Shown: positions 1 through 9,846 of the stretch, piece after piece
Layout of the letters: each line of letters begins with the position of its first letter
Numbering within the stretch: position 1 is the stretch's first letter
NCBI RefSeq assembly: GCF_002086795.1
Contig: NZ_MVIM01000001.1
Coordinates: 496,001 to 560,000, forward strand
Reading direction: 5' to 3'
Source of the DNA: Mycolicibacterium tusciae
GTDB taxonomy: Bacteria > Actinomycetota > Actinomycetes > Mycobacteriales > Mycobacteriaceae
DNA: 64,000 nt
The notes under the pieces: model-generated
Seen by the model: only the letters and a program-made list of their open reading frames with translations
Database searches by the model: none
Told to the model about the DNA's origin: nothing
Position numbers and translations under genes: made by a program

Positions 1-756
1 GCCCCGGCGCCACACCGGCCCGATCAGATCGGCGGAGCTGACCCGCAGGCCGGTCTCTTCGGCGATCTCGCGCGCGGCGGCGTCGGCGAGCGCCTCCCCC
101 GGCTCGACGGCGCCGCCGACCGTGAACCACCAGATCGGTGCGTCGGCGACGGCGGGATCGGATCCGCGAAACAGCAGTACCGCGCCGTCGCGATCGAGCA
201 GTACGACGCGGGCCGAGACCCGCTGGTTAGGTGCGGGCGCCATCTCATCGGATGCCGTCGCACGCTCGGCGATCTCGAAATAGCTTGGTAGTGGCGCGGT
301 TCCACCGAGCCGCAGCATTCTGACCGCCGGGCGCTCGCGCAGGGTGAGGGTGTCGCGGACCGCGTCGTTGTGAAATCGGCGAGCCAACAGGACCCGCGCC
401 TCGGCGTCGGCCAGCTCGGCGACCAGCGCGTGCGGGAGCGAAGACGGCTCGACCATCGCCAACGCCGAGGACAGCTCGTTCTCGGCAGCCTCACGCCGCT
501 GCCGCGGGGCACGCTCGGCCGCGTCGGCCAGCGCTGCCAGTCGCTTACCCGCCGGCGCGCCCCCGTAGGAGTCGACGGCCACCGCACGAGCCACCACGGC
601 CCGACGCGCCAGCGCACCGTCGAGGGCCTGCCAGGACAGGTCGCAGCGCACGTGCAACCGGTCCAGCCGGTTGGCGGTTTGGTACGCCCAGGCGCCCACC
701 AACAGCAGCACCGCGAGAAGCAGCGCCAGCGCGATCACGAGGATCCAGGTGATCAC
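1..756 (-). CDS. NUDIX hydrolase with N-terminal membrane anchor (partial, Rv2609c-like)
   Basis: Reading leftwards from a GTG at 756, the protein begins with a hydrophobic segment (MITWILVIALALLLLVGAWA) that should anchor it in the membrane. A long helical region follows, then a NUDIX domain with a complete NUDIX box (GAVEPGEALADAAAREIAEE then TGL), matching GX5EX7REUXEEXGU. NUDIX enzymes cleave nucleoside diphosphates linked to another group; the substrate here is unknown. The start overlaps the pimA stop by 4 bases (GTGA), so it is probably the last gene of the PIM operon, as Rv2609c is in M. tuberculosis. The 3' end lies outside the window. Confidence 0.88.
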   Translation of the reverse strand, partial: MITWILVIALALLLAVLLLVGAWAYQTANRLDRLHVRCDLSWQALDGALARRAVVARAVAVDSYGGAPAGKRLAALADAAERAPRQRREAAENELSSALAMVEPSSLPHALVAELADAEARVLLARRFHNDAVRDTLTLRERPAVRMLRLGGTAPLPSYFEIAERATASDEMAPAPNQRVSARVVLLDRDGAVLLFRGSDPAVADAPIWWFTVGGAVEPGEALADAAAREIAEETGLRVSSADLIGPVWRRG

Positions 757-1946
757 CTAAAACCCCTGGCCTTTCCTCTGGTACTCGCGAGCCCGGTGCC
801 CTCGGCGGCGCTCGCCGTACCTGCCACGCGAACCTTCGCTCCCGCCCCGGCGACCGTCTCGTAGACGCGCATGATCTGGCGCGCCACCACCGACCAGTCA
901 TAGCGGCGTACCACCTCGGCAGCCGTCTCGACGTAGCGCACCCGGACGTCGTCGTCCTCCAGTACCTCGATCAGTCCTGCCGCCAATCCGGCCGGGTCGT
1001 CAACCGGCACCAGTCGGCCCGCGGTCCCGTCCACCAGCACGCGGCGGAACGCGTCGAGGTCGCTGGCCACCACGGCAGTACCCGAGGCCATCGCCTCGAC
1101 GAGCACAATGCCGAAGCTCTCTCCCCCCGTGTTGGGTGCGCAGTACACATCCGCACTGCGCAGTGCCGAAGCCTTCGCGGCATCGTCGACTTGGCCCAGG
1201 AACCGCAGATGCCTCGCGAGTTTGCCTGCCGAGCGACGCAGCTCATCCTCTTCGCCGCGGCCGACGATCAGGATCTCGATGTCGCCGAACCGCTCGACGA
1301 GGCGCGGCAGCGCACGCAGCAGCACGGCCATGCCCTTGCGGGGCTCGTCGTACCGCCCCAGGAACAGGACTGACTTACCTGCGCGCGGATAGCCGTCCAT
1401 CGCCGGCGCCGACGCGAACGAGTCGACGTCCAGCCCGTTCGGTATCTCGACGGCGTCGCTGCCGAGTGATTCCATCTGCCAGCGTCGCGCCAGGTCCGAC
1501 ACTGCGATGCGGCCGACGATCTTCTCGTGCATCGGCCGCAGAAACGGCTCGAACACACTGAGCGTCAACGACTTCGTGGTCGAGGTGTGAAAGGTGGCGA
1601 CGATAGGACCCTCGGCGATGTTCAGCGCCAGCATCGACAGACTCGGCGCATTGGGCTCGTGCAGATGCAACACGTCGAATTCGCCCTGCGCGAGCCACTT
1701 CTTGACCATGCGGTGGGTCGCCGGGCCGAAACGCAACCGCGCCACCGATCCGTTGTACGGGATCGGCACCGCCTTGCCGCCCGACACCACGTAGTCGGGC
1801 AGCGAACTCTGCGCTCGAGACGACGTCGGTGCCAGCACGCTGACCACGTGGCCGCGGTCGTGCATCACCTCCGCCAGCTGCAACACATGCGACTGCACGC
1901 CGCCCGGCACGTCGAACGAGTAGGGGCAGACCATGCCGATGCGCAT
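753..1946 (-). CDS. pimA: phosphatidyl-myo-inositol alpha-mannosyltransferase PimA
   Basis: PimA transfers mannose from GDP-mannose to the 2-position of phosphatidylinositol at the inner face of the plasma membrane, the first step of PIM and lipomannan synthesis. The 397-residue product starts MRIGMVCPYSFDVPGGVQSH, the family's acceptor-side glycine-rich segment, and is a GT-B fold GT4 enzyme. The donor-site glutamate motif near the C-terminus reads GESFGIVLVEAMASG. ATG 1946 was chosen because the family begins MRIGM; the 17 codons further upstream belong to patA DNA. It overlaps patA by one base (TGATG) and the NUDIX gene by four, so it is translationally coupled in the PIM operon. Identification is very secure from sequence and gene order. 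Confidence 0.97.
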   Translation of the reverse strand: MRIGMVCPYSFDVPGGVQSHVLQLAEVMHDRGHVVSVLAPTSSRAQSSLPDYVVSGGKAVPIPYNGSVARLRFGPATHRMVKKWLAQGEFDVLHLHEPNAPSLSMLALNIAEGPIVATFHTSTTKSLTLSVFEPFLRPMHEKIVGRIAVSDLARRWQMESLGSDAVEIPNGLDVDSFASAPAMDGYPRAGKSVLFLGRYDEPRKGMAVLLRALPRLVERFGDIEILIVGRGEEDELRRSAGKLARHLRFLGQVDDAAKASALRSADVYCAPNTGGESFGIVLVEAMASGTAVVASDLDAFRRVLVDGTAGRLVPVDDPAGLAAGLIEVLEDDDVRVRYVETAAEVVRRYDWSVVARQIMRVYETVAGAGAKVRVAGTASAAEGTGLASTRGKARGFR

Positions 1947-2884
1947 CAGGTCGCCTCGAGTTTGGCGCGCCGCTCGTCGGAGAGGTCGGCCAGCCACTGC
2001 GGCTGCATCATGTGCCAGTCGGCCGGATGCGCGGCGATGTTGCGCTCGAACCGATTCGCCAACGCCTGGGTGACGGCGGTGACGTCGTTGGAGCTGGTGT
2101 CGAGCGGCTCCTGGAGGTCGATGACGCAGTCGTCGCCGTCGTAGTAGACGTGCGCCGGAATCAGGTGGGCGCCGGTGGCGATCGCCAATTTGGCCGGTCC
2201 GGCGGGCAGGCGGGTGGCTTCGCCGAAGAATTCGACCTCGACTCCGGACCGGGTGAGGTCGCGGTCAGACATCAGGCAGACGAGCTTGTTATCGCGTAAC
2301 CGATCGGCAAGCAGCTCGAACGGTGGGCGCTCGCCGCCGGAGGCCGGAAACACTTCGAAGCCAAGGCTTTCCCGGTACTCGATGAAGCGGCGGTACAACG
2401 ATTCGGGCTTCAGCCGCTCGGCGACCGTGGAGAAGGCGCCGTGTTGTTGGACGAGCCAGACGCCCGCCATATCCCAGTTGCCGCTGTGCGGCAGCGCCAT
2501 AATTCCGCCGCGACCGGCGTCCAATGCCGCTTGCGGCCGGTGTGTTCCGAGACTCACTTCGTCCAACCGTCGGGCGACCGCGGCCAGGTCCATCGTGGGC
2601 AGCCGGAATGCCTCGCGCCAGTACCGGGCATAGGAAGCAAGTGACGCGCGCATGAGCCCGTCGGGCACCCGTTCGGGCGGTACACCGATCACCCGGGCGA
2701 GGTTCTTGCGTAGTTGTTCAGGTCCACCACCACGTGCGGCGTAGTACGCGCCGGCACCGAAGGCGTTGCGCGCCACTACCTCCGGTATCGCCCGCACGAC
2801 CTGCCACCCTGCGGCGTATCCCCAGTCGGCGAACCTCCCGCTCAGCGATTTGCCCGACATCAGCTCCCACAGGGGTGCCGTCAT
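1946..2884 (-). CDS. patA: PIM acyltransferase PatA (Rv2611c-like)
   Basis: PatA acylates the mannose on PIM1/PIM2, usually with palmitate, at the cytosolic face of the membrane. The 312-residue product is a lysophospholipid-acyltransferase-family protein, and its HX4D catalytic motif is visible as PHSGNWDMAGVW. The length is close to that of the M. tuberculosis protein. It lies between pgsA and pimA with overlapping starts and stops (ATGA with pgsA, TGATG with pimA), the order known for the mycobacterial PIM locus. The alternative name, lipid A biosynthesis lauroyl acyltransferase, is a generic family label. Confidence 0.95.
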   Translation of the reverse strand: MTAPLWELMSGKSLSGRFADWGYAAGWQVVRAIPEVVARNAFGAGAYYAARGGGPEQLRKNLARVIGVPPERVPDGLMRASLASYARYWREAFRLPTMDLAAVARRLDEVSLGTHRPQAALDAGRGGIMALPHSGNWDMAGVWLVQQHGAFSTVAERLKPESLYRRFIEYRESLGFEVFPASGGERPPFELLADRLRDNKLVCLMSDRDLTRSGVEVEFFGEATRLPAGPAKLAIATGAHLIPAHVYYDGDDCVIDLQEPLDTSSNDVTAVTQALANRFERNIAAHPADWHMMQPQWLADLSDERRAKLEAT

Positions 2885-3585
2885 GACTCATCCCCGGGTC
2901 CACCGGCCGGCTGGTGTCCCCCCGACGTCTCCGGTTCTTCACCGTCAGCGCTGGCGGGCTTCGTCAGCCGGTCCATCGCTCCAGGTGAGGTACGCACGCT
3001 GTGCACGCGCTGACCCAGGGTGACGAGGCTCAGCACCGCGAGCACCCACATCGCCACATGCAGCAGCCACGGAATGCCGAACAGCCCGGAAAGCCCGGCG
3101 CCGAGCAGCACGATGATCAGCCGTTCCGGCCGCTCGATCATGCCGCCCTCGGCGGACAGCCCGCTGGCCTCGGCGCGCGCCTTGATGTACGAGATGACCT
3201 GCGAGGTGACGAGACAGATCAACGTGGCCACCACGAGGGACGTGCTCCGCATGCCGAACGCGGCCCACCACAAGAGGCCACAGAAGATCGCACCGTCGCC
3301 AATCCGGTCACAGGTGGCGTCGAGGACAGCGCCGAAACGCGTTCCGCCGCCACGCTGACGCGCCATGGCGCCGTCGAGCATGTCGGCGAGCACGAAGATC
3401 CAGACGGTGAAAGCGCCCCACCACAGCTGGCCGATCGGGAACAGGGTGAGTGCGCCCAACACCGTCCCCGCGGTGCCGAGGATGGTGATGCTGTCGGGGG
3501 TGAGCCCCGCGCGCAATGCAACCTTGGCAACCGGCCGAGAGAGCTTCTCGTATGCCGCACGCGTCATCAGGTACAGATTGCTCAT
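2881..3585 (-). CDS. pgsA: phosphatidylinositol(-phosphate) synthase PgsA
   Basis: This integral membrane CDP-alcohol phosphotransferase joins CDP-diacylglycerol to inositol (in mycobacteria, inositol 1-phosphate) to supply phosphatidylinositol for PIM synthesis. The 234-residue protein carries the family signature DGX2ARX8GX3DX3D, seen as DMLDGAMARQRGGGTRFGAV followed by LDATCDR, and several hydrophobic helices. ATG 3585 gives [18 protein letters not shown], the usual N-terminus. It shares one base with the HIT gene stop (TAATG) and overlaps patA by four bases. Confidence 0.96.
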   Translation of the reverse strand: MSNLYLMTRAAYEKLSRPVAKVALRAGLTPDSITILGTAGTVLGALTLFPIGQLWWGAFTVWIFVLADMLDGAMARQRGGGTRFGAVLDATCDRIGDGAIFCGLLWWAAFGMRSTSLVVATLICLVTSQVISYIKARAEASGLSAEGGMIERPERLIIVLLGAGLSGLFGIPWLLHVAMWVLAVLSLVTLGQRVHSVRTSPGAMDRLTKPASADGEEPETSGGHQPAGGPGDES

Positions 3586-4163
3586 TACTGCTTCGCCCAC
3601 TCCGTCGCCAGCAGTTCACGCGTTTCGCTCAGCAGCTGAGGGACCACCTTCGCGCCGCCGATGATGGTGATGAAGTTCGCGTCGCCGATCCAACGCGGCA
3701 CCACATGCATGTGCAGATGCTCGGCCAGCGACCCGCCCGACACCTTGCCGAGGTTCAGCCCGACGTTGAAGCCCATCGGGTTGGACACACTCTTGATGAC
3801 ACGAATCGCCTTCTGGGTGAACGCCATCAGTTCCGCGCTCTCCGTGTCGGTGAGATCTTCGAGCTCAGATACCCGGCGGTACGGGACGACCATGAGATGT
3901 CCCGGGTTGTACGGGTACAGGTTCAGTACGACGTAGACGAGCTCGCCGCGCGCCACCATCAGCCCGTCCTCGTCGGCCATCTTCGGGATGTCGGTAAAGG
4001 GCTCCGACGGATCGGAACTGTTGCGCCGAAACGGGGACTCGGCGATGTAGCTCATCCTGTGCGGGGTCCACAGCCGTTGCAGGTGATCAGGCTCGCCGAC
4101 GCCGTGGTCGACGATTCTGTGCTCGTCGTCCCGCTCTTCGTGCTGGCGCTCGTCACGTGTCAC
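3585..4163 (-). CDS. HIT-family hydrolase (Rv2613c-like, AP4A phosphorylase type)
   Basis: A 192-residue histidine-triad protein with the active-site motif [10 protein letters not shown] (HxHxH). Its M. tuberculosis counterpart Rv2613c has been described as a diadenosine tetraphosphate phosphorylase, so this one probably degrades dinucleoside polyphosphates, including side products of aminoacyl-tRNA synthetases such as neighbouring thrS. The start is GTG 4163, overlapping the thrS TGA as GTGA. It gives [20 protein letters not shown] followed by the conserved [10 protein letters not shown] stretch. A further in-frame extension upstream would run inside thrS and is rejected. Confidence 0.93.
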   Translation of the reverse strand: MTRDERQHEERDDEHRIVDHGVGEPDHLQRLWTPHRMSYIAESPFRRNSSDPSEPFTDIPKMADEDGLMVARGELVYVVLNLYPYNPGHLMVVPYRRVSELEDLTDTESAELMAFTQKAIRVIKSVSNPMGFNVGLNLGKVSGGSLAEHLHMHVVPRWIGDANFITIIGGAKVVPQLLSETRELLATEWAKQ

Positions 4164-6214
4164 GGCTGAGCGCCCACCTTGACCAGTTCGGCTGTCGGAG
4201 TGGCGTTTTCCCGGCTTTCGATCCACTTGGCGATGGCCGCCACCGCCTCGTCGCGTGGCACACCGTTGATCTGCGTACGGTCACCGAAGCGGAAGCTGAC
4301 CGCATTGGCTTCGATGTCGCGGTCACCGGCCACGAGCATGAACGGCACCTTCTGGTTGGTGTGGTTCACGATCTTCTTGGCCATCCGGTCGTCGCTGGCG
4401 TCGACCTCGGCCCTGATACCGGCCATCTTCAACTGATTCGCAAGGCCATTGAGGTACGGGACGTGATCGTCGGCCACGGGGATGCCGACTACCTGCACGG
4501 GGGCCAGCCACGCCGGGAACGCCCCGGCGTAATGCTCGGTGAGGACACCGAAGAACCGCTCGATCGAGCCGAACAACGCACGGTGAATGAGCACCGGGCG
4601 CTTGCGGGTGCCGTCCGCCGCGGTGTACTCCAGCTCGAAGCGGTCAGGCATGTTGAAATCGAGCTGGATGGTCGACATCTGCCAGCTTCTGCCCAGCGCG
4701 TCCTTGACCTGAACGGAGATCTTGGGTCCGTAGAACGCGGCACCGCCGGGGTCGGGCACCAGATGCAGACCGGAGGCCTCGGCGACCTCACGCAGCGTCT
4801 CGGTGGCCTCGTCCCAGTCCTCGTCGGAGCCGACGTACTTCTCCGGGTCCTTCGTCGAGAGCTCCAGATAGAAGTCATTCAGCCCGTAGTCCGCGAGCAG
4901 GTCGAGCACGAACCGGAGAAGCGACGCCAGCTCGTCACGCATCTGCTCACGGGTGGTGTAGATGTGCGCGTCGTCCTGAGTCATGCCACGCACCCGGGTC
5001 AGGCCGTGCACCACACCGGACTTCTCGTAGCGGTACACCGAGCCGAATTCGAAGAGCCGCAACGGAAGTTCCCGATACGACCGTCCGCGTGATCGGAAGA
5101 TCAGGTGGTGCATCGGGCAGTTCATCGGCTTGAGGTAGTAGTCCTGCCCCGGCTTGCGCAGCGTGCCGTCCTCGTCGAACTCGGCGTCCATGTGCATGGG
5201 GGGGTACATGCCGTCGGCGTACCATTCGAGGTGCCCCGAGGTGATGTAGAGCTGTTCCTTGGTGATATGCGGGGTATTGACGAACTCGTAGCCAGCCTCG
5301 ATGTGCTTGCGGCGTGAGTATTCCTCGAGCTCGCGGCGGATGATGCCCCCTTTGGGGTGGAAAACCGCCAGCCCGGAACCGATTTCGTCGGGGAAGCTGA
5401 ACAGGTCCAGCTCCGCACCGAGCTTGCGGTGATCGCGACGCTGCGCCTCCTCGATGAACTCCAGGTGGCGGTCAAGGGCTTCCTGCGACTCCCACGCCGT
5501 GCCGTAGATGCGTTGCAAGCTCGCGTTGTTCTGGTTCCCCCGCCAGTAGGCCGCCGAGCTGCGGGTGAGCTTGAACGCCGGAATGTAACGCGTCGTCGGA
5601 ATGTGCGGGCCGCGGCACAGATCGCCCCACTCCCGTTCGCGGGTACGGGGATTGAGATTGTCGTACGCGGTCAGCTCGTCGCCTCCGACCTCCATGACAT
5701 CGGGGTCACCGGACTTGTCCTCGATGAGCTCGAGCTTGTACGGCTCGTTCGCAAGTTCCTGGCGCGCTTGCTCTTTGGACTCATAGACCCGGCGTGAGAA
5801 GAGCTGTCCCTCCTTCACGATCTGGCGCATGCGCTTTTCGAGCGCTTCGAGATCCTCGGGGGTGAAGGCGCGTGGGACGTCGAAGTCGTAATAGAAGCCG
5901 TCGGTGACGGGGGGTCCGATGCCGAGCTTGGCCTCGGGAAAGATCTCCTGCACGGCCTGAGCCAGCACGTGGGCGGCGGAGTGGCGGATGACGCTGCGCC
6001 CATCCTCGGTGTCGGCGGCCACCGGCACGACGTCGACATCGGCGTCGGGAGCCCACGACAGGTCGCGTAACCGCCCCTCTGGATCGCGCACCACCACCAC
6101 GGCGGCCGGATCACCACGACCCGGCAGGCCCGCGTCTCGCACCGCCGCACCCGCGGTGGTCCCGGCAGCGACCCGGATAGGGGCTGCTAGGGCGGGGCTG
6201 ACGGCGGCGCTCAT
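4160..6214 (-). CDS. thrS: threonyl-tRNA synthetase
   Basis: A class II aminoacyl-tRNA synthetase that charges tRNA-Thr in the cytosol. The 684-residue product has an N-terminal TGS-like domain, an editing domain with the HxxxH motif ([11 protein letters not shown]), and a catalytic domain with [20 protein letters not shown] (zinc-binding cysteine and motif 2) and [14 protein letters not shown]. The C-terminal anticodon-binding domain ends the protein. The start at ATG 6214 ([10 protein letters not shown]) gives a normal family length; a longer open frame reaching 6679 overlaps the next gene and has no family support. It is the first gene of the thrS-HIT-pgsA-patA-pimA operon. Confidence 0.98.
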   Translation of the reverse strand: MSAAVSPALAAPIRVAAGTTAGAAVRDAGLPGRGDPAAVVVVRDPEGRLRDLSWAPDADVDVVPVAADTEDGRSVIRHSAAHVLAQAVQEIFPEAKLGIGPPVTDGFYYDFDVPRAFTPEDLEALEKRMRQIVKEGQLFSRRVYESKEQARQELANEPYKLELIEDKSGDPDVMEVGGDELTAYDNLNPRTREREWGDLCRGPHIPTTRYIPAFKLTRSSAAYWRGNQNNASLQRIYGTAWESQEALDRHLEFIEEAQRRDHRKLGAELDLFSFPDEIGSGLAVFHPKGGIIRRELEEYSRRKHIEAGYEFVNTPHITKEQLYITSGHLEWYADGMYPPMHMDAEFDEDGTLRKPGQDYYLKPMNCPMHHLIFRSRGRSYRELPLRLFEFGSVYRYEKSGVVHGLTRVRGMTQDDAHIYTTREQMRDELASLLRFVLDLLADYGLNDFYLELSTKDPEKYVGSDEDWDEATETLREVAEASGLHLVPDPGGAAFYGPKISVQVKDALGRSWQMSTIQLDFNMPDRFELEYTAADGTRKRPVLIHRALFGSIERFFGVLTEHYAGAFPAWLAPVQVVGIPVADDHVPYLNGLANQLKMAGIRAEVDASDDRMAKKIVNHTNQKVPFMLVAGDRDIEANAVSFRFGDRTQINGVPRDEAVAAIAKWIESRENATPTAELVKVGAQP

Positions 6215-6285
6215 CAGGGTGTCTCCAAATGGGTCGGGGTGACGTCGTGGTCTGTCGAACGCGACCATGCTATCGGTGCGGGTCC

Positions 6286-6717
6286 TCAATCCCCCAAGCC
6301 AATAGGGGAGCTCAGCCAGTGCCAATCGAAGCCGAAGACTTCGGCAGTCCAGTCGGCCGCGCCGAGCACCCACAGGGTGCCCAAGACGAACGCCGCGGTG
6401 AATATGCCGCCGATCGCCTGAATCGACCAATGTCGTGCCTTGAACCAGTCCATTACCTTGTCGTAGCGCTCCTTGGCATACGCCAGCAGCCGTCGGGCCC
6501 ATTCGAATTCGGTCGCAAGGATGCCGAGCCCGATGAAGACGATTGCCCAGCCCGGGCCCGGGTACGGGATCGCGACGATGCCGACGGCGAAGACCACCAG
6601 GCCGACGACCCCGACGACGATGCGGTAGACGAAGTCGACGCGGGGACGCTCGCGCAGCTTGTCGCGCCAGCGCGCCCACCGCCTGGCGCGGCTCGGCTGT
6701 TCCTGTTCCTGTTTCAC
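6286..6717 (-). CDS. TIGR02611 family membrane protein
   Basis: A 143-residue actinobacterial membrane protein of unknown function. It contains two closely spaced hydrophobic segments ([20 protein letters not shown] and [19 protein letters not shown]), the PYPGPGW motif typical of TIGR02611 proteins, and a further hydrophobic stretch near the C-terminus. Translation starts at GTG 6717, overlapping the upstream thioesterase stop as GTGA, so the two are cotranscribed. The position next to thrS is conserved in mycobacteria. Confidence 0.9.
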   Translation of the reverse strand: MKQEQEQPSRARRWARWRDKLRERPRVDFVYRIVVGVVGLVVFAVGIVAIPYPGPGWAIVFIGLGILATEFEWARRLLAYAKERYDKVMDWFKARHWSIQAIGGIFTAAFVLGTLWVLGAADWTAEVFGFDWHWLSSPIGLGD

Positions 6718-7343
6718 GGTTGCCCAGGCCGCAGTTTCACGAAGAGCGCGTGCGATTCGGCGAGGACGCCATCATCGTCGAGCAGCCGGCCCGACACGAA
6801 GATCTTGCGATCGACGATGTCGTCGATGCGGGCGTCGACTTCGAACTCCTTCTCGATCAGAGCGATCTTGCGGTAGTCGACGTGCAGGAACGCAGTGCGC
6901 TGGGCTCGGCTACCGCTGAGCGTGAACGCGGCGTACCCCAGTAGCCCGTCGAAAAGCTGGGCGACCGCGCCACCGTGGGCGGCGCCGTTGCGGCCGAGGT
7001 GGAAGCGGCGGAACCTCGCCGTGCCCTCGATCCGCCCGTCATCTGTCTTGTGCAGGTCCAGGGGGATCGCGAGCAGGTTGCCACGGTTGGGCAGGTCCAT
7101 GCGGCGCCCCGAGGGCGAGGCCCATTCGTCGGCGTAATAGGGCGCCAGCAGTTGGGTGACCTTCTCGACGAGGGCGGCGGCCTCGGTGATCACGTCGTCC
7201 GGCGCGTCGGCGGCGCGGGCGTGGTCCTGCAGGGTGCGGACGGCGTCGACGAACCGGCCGTAGTCGGGTCCACCGTTGGTGGTCGGGACCGGCGGATTGA
7301 ATCCGCCGCCGGGGTGCTCACCCGAGGGATGATCGGTCGTCAC
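6714..7343 (-). CDS. PaaI-type hotdog-fold thioesterase
   Basis: A 209-residue protein whose C-terminal half is a hotdog-fold acyl-CoA thioesterase domain, with the signature [19 protein letters not shown] around the long central helix. The substrate cannot be read from the sequence. The N-terminal ~100 residues are variable. The start is taken at GTG 7343 ([10 protein letters not shown]); the open frame continues far upstream, but only inside the neighbouring reductase gene. It overlaps the TIGR02611 gene by four bases. Confidence 0.85.
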   Translation of the reverse strand: MTTDHPSGEHPGGGFNPPVPTTNGGPDYGRFVDAVRTLQDHARAADAPDDVITEAAALVEKVTQLLAPYYADEWASPSGRRMDLPNRGNLLAIPLDLHKTDDGRIEGTARFRRFHLGRNGAAHGGAVAQLFDGLLGYAAFTLSGSRAQRTAFLHVDYRKIALIEKEFEVDARIDDIVDRKIFVSGRLLDDDGVLAESHALFVKLRPGQP

Positions 7344-7390
7344 ACCGACCACCGTATTGCCTGGCTCACGCTCGGGCCGGATTGCCTGGG

Positions 7391-8239
7391 TCAGGCGGAA
7401 GCCGACCCGGCTTCGCTTAGCGTCTCGAACTCCTCGTCGGACAGTTCGATACCCGCGGCCGCAACGTTCTCCTCGAGATGGGCGACTTTTGACGTGCCGG
7501 GGATGGGCAGCATCACCGGTGACCGCTTGAGCAGCCAGGCCAGTGCGAGTTGCGACGCCGACGCATCGTGATCGGCCGCGATGCGCTGCAGCGGACCGTC
7601 TGCCGCGGCCAGCGGCCCCGCAGCCAGCGGGAACCAGGGAATGAAGCCGATGTTCTGGGACTCGCACGCCTCGAGGAGAGGTTCGGCCGATCGGACCGTG
7701 AGGTTGTACATGTTCTGTACCGACACGATCGTCGCGACCTTCTGGGCGGCTGCGAGCTGGTCGACATTCACCTCGGACAGCCCGATGTGGCGGATCTTGC
7801 CCTCCTGCTGCAGCTTCACCAGTTCGCCGACCTGGTCCTCGGCTGGGAACTTGTCGTCGATGCGGTGCAGCTGAAAGAGGTCGATGGTGTCTACGCCGAG
7901 GCGACGCAGGCTCATCTCGCATTCCTGACGCAGGTACGCGGGGAGGCCGAGCACAGGCCATGCGTCGGGTCCGGTGCGCAGCAGACCGGCCTTGGTCGCG
8001 ACGACGAGCCCGTTCGGGTACGGGTGCAGCGCTTCCTTGATCAGCTCCTCGGACACGTATGGACCGTAGGAGTCGGCGGTATCGATGAAGTTCACGCCGA
8101 GCTCGACAAGGCGGCGCAGCACGCGGATGCATTCGTCGCGATCATCGGGCGGACCCCACACGCCCTTGCCCGTCAGCCGCATCGCGCCGAATCCCAGACG
8201 ATTGACGGTGAGGTCGCCGCCAATGGTGAAGGTGGTCAT
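7391..8239 (-). CDS. aldo/keto reductase
   Basis: A 282-residue NADPH-dependent oxidoreductase of the aldo/keto reductase superfamily (TIM barrel). The catalytic tetrad can be placed: D and Y in [16 protein letters not shown] in VVATKAGLL and H in LFQLHRIDD. The C-terminal cofactor region reads [20 protein letters not shown]. The substrate is unknown. Start ATG 8239 gives [20 protein letters not shown]; a second start three codons upstream is possible. Confidence 0.92.
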   Translation of the reverse strand: MTTFTIGGDLTVNRLGFGAMRLTGKGVWGPPDDRDECIRVLRRLVELGVNFIDTADSYGPYVSEELIKEALHPYPNGLVVATKAGLLRTGPDAWPVLGLPAYLRQECEMSLRRLGVDTIDLFQLHRIDDKFPAEDQVGELVKLQQEGKIRHIGLSEVNVDQLAAAQKVATIVSVQNMYNLTVRSAEPLLEACESQNIGFIPWFPLAAGPLAAADGPLQRIAADHDASASQLALAWLLKRSPVMLPIPGTSKVAHLEENVAAAGIELSDEEFETLSEAGSASA

Positions 8240-8314
8240 GATTGGCACCGTACGCCGAGATTGTTAATCCCCGGCTCACGCGTGGGCCCACTCGAGCGAT
8301 AGCGTCTGGCCGCA

Positions 8315-8812
8315 ATGAAACTGAGCGATCTTCCCGCCCTGCCACTGACCTATTCAGAAGTCGGTGCCACCGCAGGGCCACTGCCCGGCGGATACCAGCA
8401 CGTGCAGAAGACAGCCTTGATCGGCCGGGGCCGGCCGCGCTTCGAGGAGGCCGCCGCTACGGGGATGCGGTGGGGCATGCTGCGCGGCGCCGGCGTCAAG
8501 GTCCAGGCGACGACGGACGTCGCCGTTGTGGGATCGGAGGTGATCGTGGGCCTGGGCCCGGTGCAGGCGCCGTGCCGGGTCGTCTACGTCGTCGACGAAC
8601 CCGATCGCCGTGGTTTCGCATACGGCACGTTGCCCGGCCACCCCGAATCGGGCGAGGAGCTGTTCCTCGTCCGCTACGACCCCGCCAGCGAGACGGTGTC
8701 CGCCGTGGTCACGGCCTTCTCCCGGCACGCCACGTGGTGGAGCCGGCTGGCATCGCCTGTCACGTCGCTGGTGCAGGCGGCCGTCACGACGCGCTATTTG
8801 CATGCCCTGTGA
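8315..8812 (+). CDS. DUF1990 family protein
   Basis: A 165-residue protein matching the DUF1990 family. Visible family features are the N-terminal LPLTYSEVGAT segment, WGMLRGAGV, the central GFAYGTLPGHPESGEE stretch and the C-terminal FSRHATWWSRL motif. The function is unknown; members are small soluble proteins common in actinobacteria. It is transcribed divergently from the aldo/keto reductase, with about 75 bases between the two starts. Confidence 0.88.
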   Translation: MKLSDLPALPLTYSEVGATAGPLPGGYQHVQKTALIGRGRPRFEEAAATGMRWGMLRGAGVKVQATTDVAVVGSEVIVGLGPVQAPCRVVYVVDEPDRRGFAYGTLPGHPESGEELFLVRYDPASETVSAVVTAFSRHATWWSRLASPVTSLVQAAVTTRYLHAL

Positions 8813-8895
8813 CACCCGGCCTGGCGATCGCGGTCACCCGGCGCGTTCACCGCGCGTAATCTGGTGAAACCCATCGAGTGTGCGGACGGTGAACG

Positions 8896-9600
8896 GTGAA
8901 CAATCCAACCCAGGTCGAAGCAACCCACCTGCGTATTGCTGAGCTCGTCCAGAGCCTGCACGGCCGCCCGGATGCGGACTCCGACACTGTGGTCGCCGAG
9001 CTGGCAGAGCACGCCGCCATCGAGATTCCGGGCGCGCAATATGCCGGCATCACCCTCACGCGCAACGGCAAGCACATCGAAACCCCGGCGGCGACACACA
9101 TGTATCCGATGTTGTTGGACAAGATCCAGCAGCGGCATCAGGAGGGTCCGTGCCTCACCGCGGCGTGGGAGGAGAAGACCGTCCATGTCGCCGACCTCGA
9201 GACCGACGATCGGTTTCCGCTCTACCGGCAGGACGCCCTCGCCGAGACCCCGATCAAGTCGATCATGGCGTTCCAGTTGTTCATCGCCGGCGAGACGATG
9301 GGGGCTCTCAACGTCTACAGCGAGCAACCGAACGTCTTCGACAGCGAATCGCGCAACATCGGCCTGGTCTTCGCCGCGCACTCATCGGTCGCCTGGAACT
9401 CGGCGCGCCGCGATGAGCAGTTCAAGAGGGCGTTGTCCAGCCGCGACGTCATCGGTCAGGCCAAGGGCATGATCATGGAGCGCTACGACGTCGACGCGGT
9501 GCGGGCGTTCGAGCTGCTGCGCAAGTTGTCCCAGGATTCCAATGTGCCGCTGATCAGGGTCGCCACCGAACTCGTCGCCGACAAAACCGCTGCCGAGTAA
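8896..9600 (+). CDS. GAF and ANTAR domain transcription antitermination regulator
   Basis: A 234-residue regulator. Residues ~20-165 form a GAF sensor domain (EGPCLTAAWEEKTVHVADLE). Residues ~170-230 form an ANTAR domain, recognisable from QAKGMIMERYDVDAVRAFEL followed by LRKLSQ. ANTAR proteins bind paired RNA hairpins and prevent transcription termination; mycobacterial GAF-ANTAR proteins act on stress or lipid genes. The input signal is unknown. GTG 8896 is used; GTG 8890 is an alternative. No ANTAR-type double hairpin was recognised nearby. Confidence 0.9.
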   Translation: MNNPTQVEATHLRIAELVQSLHGRPDADSDTVVAELAEHAAIEIPGAQYAGITLTRNGKHIETPAATHMYPMLLDKIQQRHQEGPCLTAAWEEKTVHVADLETDDRFPLYRQDALAETPIKSIMAFQLFIAGETMGALNVYSEQPNVFDSESRNIGLVFAAHSSVAWNSARRDEQFKRALSSRDVIGQAKGMIMERYDVDAVRAFELLRKLSQDSNVPLIRVATELVADKTAAE

Positions 9601-9846
9601 CGTCGCAGTACCGTCTCGGTGTCGTCGCGAGAAGGTCTCAGTCGACCGGATCGGCAGCGGCCGATCGAAATCCGTTGTGCGACTTTGCCCATCAATTCCC
9701 CTCGTAGTTTGCTCGAGCGGCTCGCCGTTGCGCAAGCGTGACGAACCGGTGACCGAATTGCGAAGGCGGGCCTGGGCTTCGAATCGCCTTATCAGCCCTA
9801 CGATCTCTAATTGACAAGGTTGTAATTTCAACAGGAATCGGAAGCC

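Noticed and set aside
6215..6679. An N-terminal extension of thrS by 155 codons
   Set aside because: It runs into the TIGR02611 gene, is not part of threonyl-tRNA synthetases and would make the protein too long; ATG 6214 fits the family.
8242..8859. A 205-codon plus-strand frame overlapping the DUF1990 gene
   Set aside because: It is out of frame with the DUF1990 protein, which has the family motifs and a clean start at 8315; the other product is Arg/Ala/Gly-rich noise.
9811..9828. TTGACA followed by TGTAAT as promoter of the L,D-transpeptidase gene
   Set aside because: The two boxes are only four bases apart and no acceptable -10 box lies 16-18 bases after TTGACA, so a promoter could not be supported.
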